Origin: an uncultured Collinsella sp.
Lineage (GTDB): Bacteria > Actinomycetota > Coriobacteriia > Coriobacteriales > Coriobacteriaceae
Direction of reading: 5' to 3'
Assembly (NCBI GenBank): GCA_938023085.1
Contig: CALHDP010000006.1
Span: 1-15,343 of the forward strand
Length of the DNA: 15,343 nt
The notes below the pieces were generated by a model. That model did not search any database. It saw only the letters and a program-made list of their open reading frames with translations, and was not told the DNA's origin. Positions 13,642-15,343 of the stretch are shown piece after piece. The translations under genes and the position numbers were made by a program. Numbering within the stretch: the stretch's first letter is position 1; every line of letters starts with the position of its first letter.

Positions 13642-13827
13642 GGAAACCCCATCCCATTTCGAGCGCAAATACTGGGACACGCTTTCCGGTTGAGGCACGT
13701 TGCGGAAAGTGCGACCCACAATAAAGCAAAATTCCGTCCCAAAGTTTCCCAAACAGGCCCCAAGCGGAAGCCACATCCCACAATCCGCCTCCAAACTGGG
13801 ATGTAGTTTCCGGCACAACAACCGCCG
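13642..13827. repeat. Three degenerate 62-bp units with alternating motifs every 31 bp
   Basis: GGAAR begins at 13642, 13704 and 13766, exactly 62 bp apart. TTTCC begins at 13683, 13745 and 13807, again 62 bp apart. Each GGAAR heads a 15-bp motif ending in CCCA, and each TTTCC ends the inverted partner, so motifs alternate in orientation every 31 bp with 16-bp variable spacers. The third unit folds best: GGAAGCCACATCCCA (13766-13780) with TGGGATGTAGTTTCC (13797-13811), differing only at wobble-type positions. No convincing gene is seen on either strand. The remaining 13828-13874 has nothing recognisable. Confidence 0.65.
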
Positions 13828-13874
13828 AAGCCCACCGGCCTTTCAATCTCCAAAGCGATCATCATCAGCAACGC

Positions 13875-13922
13875 TGTTAGCGCCGGGCGATTTTAGCCGC
13901 TAATAGTCAAACTATTTTGACC
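13875..13922 (+). mobile_element. Probable left end of IS21-family element
   Basis: TGTTAGCGCC (13875-13884) starts a stretch of short repeats: CGCTAA (13898-13903 region), AATAGT-CAA-ACTATT (13902-13916) and GTCAAA-CTAT-TTTGAC (13906-13921), ending in TTTTGACCA. A TG terminus with GCGC and TTGACCA internal repeats is what IS21-family ends usually look like, and istA follows in the expected direction. The precise end and any target duplication cannot be fixed without the other side. Confidence 0.5.
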
Positions 13923-14011
13923 AATCCCGGTCACCGAATAATGGCCACCGTGCCTCCCCGCCGCCACTACGCTGGTGGTGCCAACACGCCGGCGTTAGGA
14001 GGACCATTGAG

Positions 14012-15343
14012 GTGAACGAGAGACACGATGACCTACAGGAGATTATAGACGCGGCGCTCCGGGAGATGGCCGCGGAGGAGGGCGACGGGTTCGACCCGCA
14101 GGCATGCAACCTCGCGGAGTTCTGCAGGAGGACGGGGCTCACCCGCTCCCGCGCGAGGACGGTCAGGGCACACGGGTTCAGGGCCCTGCCCCACGGGAAC
14201 AGCGGGAGGAGGGCCGCGCCGGGCGTGCTCGCCGGCCACACCGGCCTGGTGGACGACCTCCTGCGGAAGGGCGTCACCAACTCGCAGGTGATATTCGAGC
14301 GGCTGCTCGGCCAGGGCTACGCCGGCGGCCTCACCACGGTGAAGACCTATATCGCCGCGCACCGGGACCTCGTGCCCGCGAAGAGGCGGCAGGCGGCCCC
14401 GCAGGGCTGCCGCGGCCAGCGCTTCAGGACGGCGCCCGGAGAGGCCTACCAGATGGACTGGGGCTTCGTCGCGGTCGAGCGCCCTGGCGGGGAGCGGGCG
14501 CGGATCGCCTGCTTCGCCATGGTCTGCCACCATTGCGGGGGCGCCCACGTCGAGTTCTTCCCGAACGCGCGCCAGGAGAACCTCCTCATCGGGATGCTGC
14601 ACGCGTTCTCGGCGCTGGGCGTGCCCGCGACCGTGCTCACCGACAACATGAAGAGCGTGGTCGTCCGCCGCGATGCCGACGGCCGGCCCGTCTGGCAGGC
14701 CGACTACGCCGAGTTCATGGGCGTCGTCGGCTTCCGCACCAGGTTGTGCAGGCCGCGCCACCCCTATACGAAGGGCAAGGTGGAGAGGCTCGTCCGCTTC
14801 GTGAAGGGGAACTTCCTCGCGGGAAGGTCCTTCACCGACCTTGACGCCCTCAACCGGGAGGCCGCCCTCTGGTGCGCCGAGCAGGGAGGCCGCTGGCGGC
14901 GCGCGGCGGCATGCGTCCCGATGCGCGAGCACGAGGCGGCGTGCTCGACGAACACCAGGCCGCTCGAGGTCACGGCCGAGGTCGAGCGGTACCTGTGCCC
15001 GCGCCGGAAGATCTCCTTCGACGGCTTCGTGAGCTTCGAGGGGCACCGCTACGGCGTGCCCTACTGGTACGTCCGCCGCGAGTGCAGGGTGAGCCGGGAG
15101 GGGCGCGTGGTGCACATATACAGCGACGACCTCTCCCGCGAGCTCGTCGCCCACGCCGTCGGCGCCGGCGCCGACAGCTGGTGCGAGGGCCAGTGGGAGA
15201 CATCGCCGGCGCAGCCCGAGGAGCTGCCGACCCAGCCGGTCGGGACCGTGGTCGAGCAGATCGCCCCGCCCAGGACGAAGCCCGGTTTTGTTAGCGCTAA
15301 TCTAAAATTGACCACTTTCGCAAACGCATCTCGCCGAATGCGC
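14012..15343 (+). CDS. istA: IS21-family transposase IstA (partial, runs off window)
   Basis: An uninterrupted frame of 444 codons from GTG at 14012 to the last base, so the stop lies outside or beyond an interruption. AGGAGG (13997-14002) supports the GTG start. The N-terminal part (about 30-120) has helix-turn-helix-like segments. The integrase core shows AYQMDWG (Asp149), LTDNMKSVV (Asp211) and PYTKGKVERL (Glu258), the DDE triad with the IS21-typical DNMK and KGKVER context. The Mu-transposase-type C-terminal domain (about 320-400) follows. GC is far above that of neighbouring genes, indicating foreign origin. The IstB ATPase partner is not in the window. The last 18 codons come from A/T-richer DNA containing an IS-end-like motif, so the true C-terminus may be lost. 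Confidence 0.85.
   Translation, partial: MNERHDDLQEIIDAALREMAAEEGDGFDPQACNLAEFCRRTGLTRSRARTVRAHGFRALPHGNSGRRAAPGVLAGHTGLVDDLLRKGVTNSQVIFERLLGQGYAGGLTTVKTYIAAHRDLVPAKRRQAAPQGCRGQRFRTAPGEAYQMDWGFVAVERPGGERARIACFAMVCHHCGGAHVEFFPNARQENLLIGMLHAFSALGVPATVLTDNMKSVVVRRDADGRPVWQADYAEFMGVVGFRTRLCRPRHPYTKGKVERLVRFVKGNFLAGRSFTDLDALNREAALWCAEQGGRWRRAAACVPMREHEAACSTNTRPLEVTAEVERYLCPRRKISFDGFVSFEGHRYGVPYWYVRRECRVSREGRVVHIYSDDLSRELVAHAVGAGADSWCEGQWETSPAQPEELPTQPVGTVVEQIAPPRTKPGFVSANLKLTTFANASRRMR
15289..15314 (+). mobile_element. Second IS-end-like motif in direct orientation
   Basis: TGTTAGCGCTAATC begins at 15289 and leads to AAAATTGACCA, echoing the left end at 13875 (TGTTAGCGCC, GCTAAT, TTTTGACCA) in the same orientation. 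TTAGCGCTAA is a perfect palindrome. Base composition drops sharply here from the GC-rich transposase. It could be the left end of another related element, an internal end repeat, or the true right boundary region of this one. Confidence 0.4.

Noticed and set aside
12373..13821. 482-codon minus-strand frame opposite the second acetate kinase
   Set aside because: Antisense shadow of ackA with low-complexity His/Val/Ala/Gly content, continuing through the terminator and 62-bp repeats; no family resemblance.
13642..13827. Possible small CRISPR array because of 31-bp periodicity
   Set aside because: The motifs alternate in orientation, are degenerate, spacers are only 16 bp, and no cas gene is present.
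13626..13871. 81-codon minus-strand frame through the 62-bp repeats
   Set aside because: Apparent Trp/Cys-rich peptide arises from the repeat sequence itself; no ribosome binding site, and several overlapping frames are equally open.
14033..15154. 373-codon minus-strand frame opposite istA
   Set aside because: The plus-strand frame carries a complete DDE transposase; the minus frame is Arg/Ala/Pro/Glu-rich shadow sequence.

Overview
The window looks like a chromosomal segment of a high-GC Gram-positive, most plausibly a gut Coriobacteriia (Collinsella-like). The basis is the codon use, the clean GGAGG-type ribosome binding sites, and the gene set: signal-peptide C69 peptidase, YugP-type metallopeptidase, xseAB and paired acetate kinases. 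This taxonomic call is inference from style and content, not from a search.

Left part, minus strand (1-4344). A TrpP-family tryptophan transporter (233-805) lies behind a ribosome-mediated attenuator. A 22-codon leader peptide contains three consecutive Trp codons (950-1018) and is followed by a UUCG-capped intrinsic terminator (881-913). Upstream is a secreted, membrane-anchored C69 dipeptidase (1214-3016). Its promoter region carries a 22-bp dyad and four degenerate motifs spaced exactly 21 bp apart. Next is a lipid-kinase gene (3427-4344), translationally coupled to an unannotated 30-residue membrane peptide (3325-3417) and closed by a terminator.

Middle, plus strand (4443-8712). This is a nucleic-acid and housekeeping block: RNase D, divergent from the lipid kinase with overlapping -10 elements; a YugP-like zinc metallopeptidase; exonuclease VII large and small subunits; and a HIT hydrolase. 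xseB and the HIT gene are separated by a perfect 34-bp inverted repeat with a 41-nt centre.

Right part, plus strand (8754-15343). A LysR regulator and an MFS exporter form a lower-GC pair. Two tandem acetate kinase paralogues follow, each with its own terminator; the first departs from the family at several conserved active-site positions. After them come three degenerate 62-bp units, and then the left end and istA transposase of a very GC-rich IS21-family element that runs off the window. A second IS-end-like motif lies in the same orientation at 15289.

The most notable content is regulatory and repetitive rather than a new protein machine: the Trp attenuator with an unusual 21-nt long-range complement, the 21-bp phased array, the 34-bp inverted repeat, and the 62-bp repeats. 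I see no CRISPR array, tRNA, rRNA or recognisable defence system.
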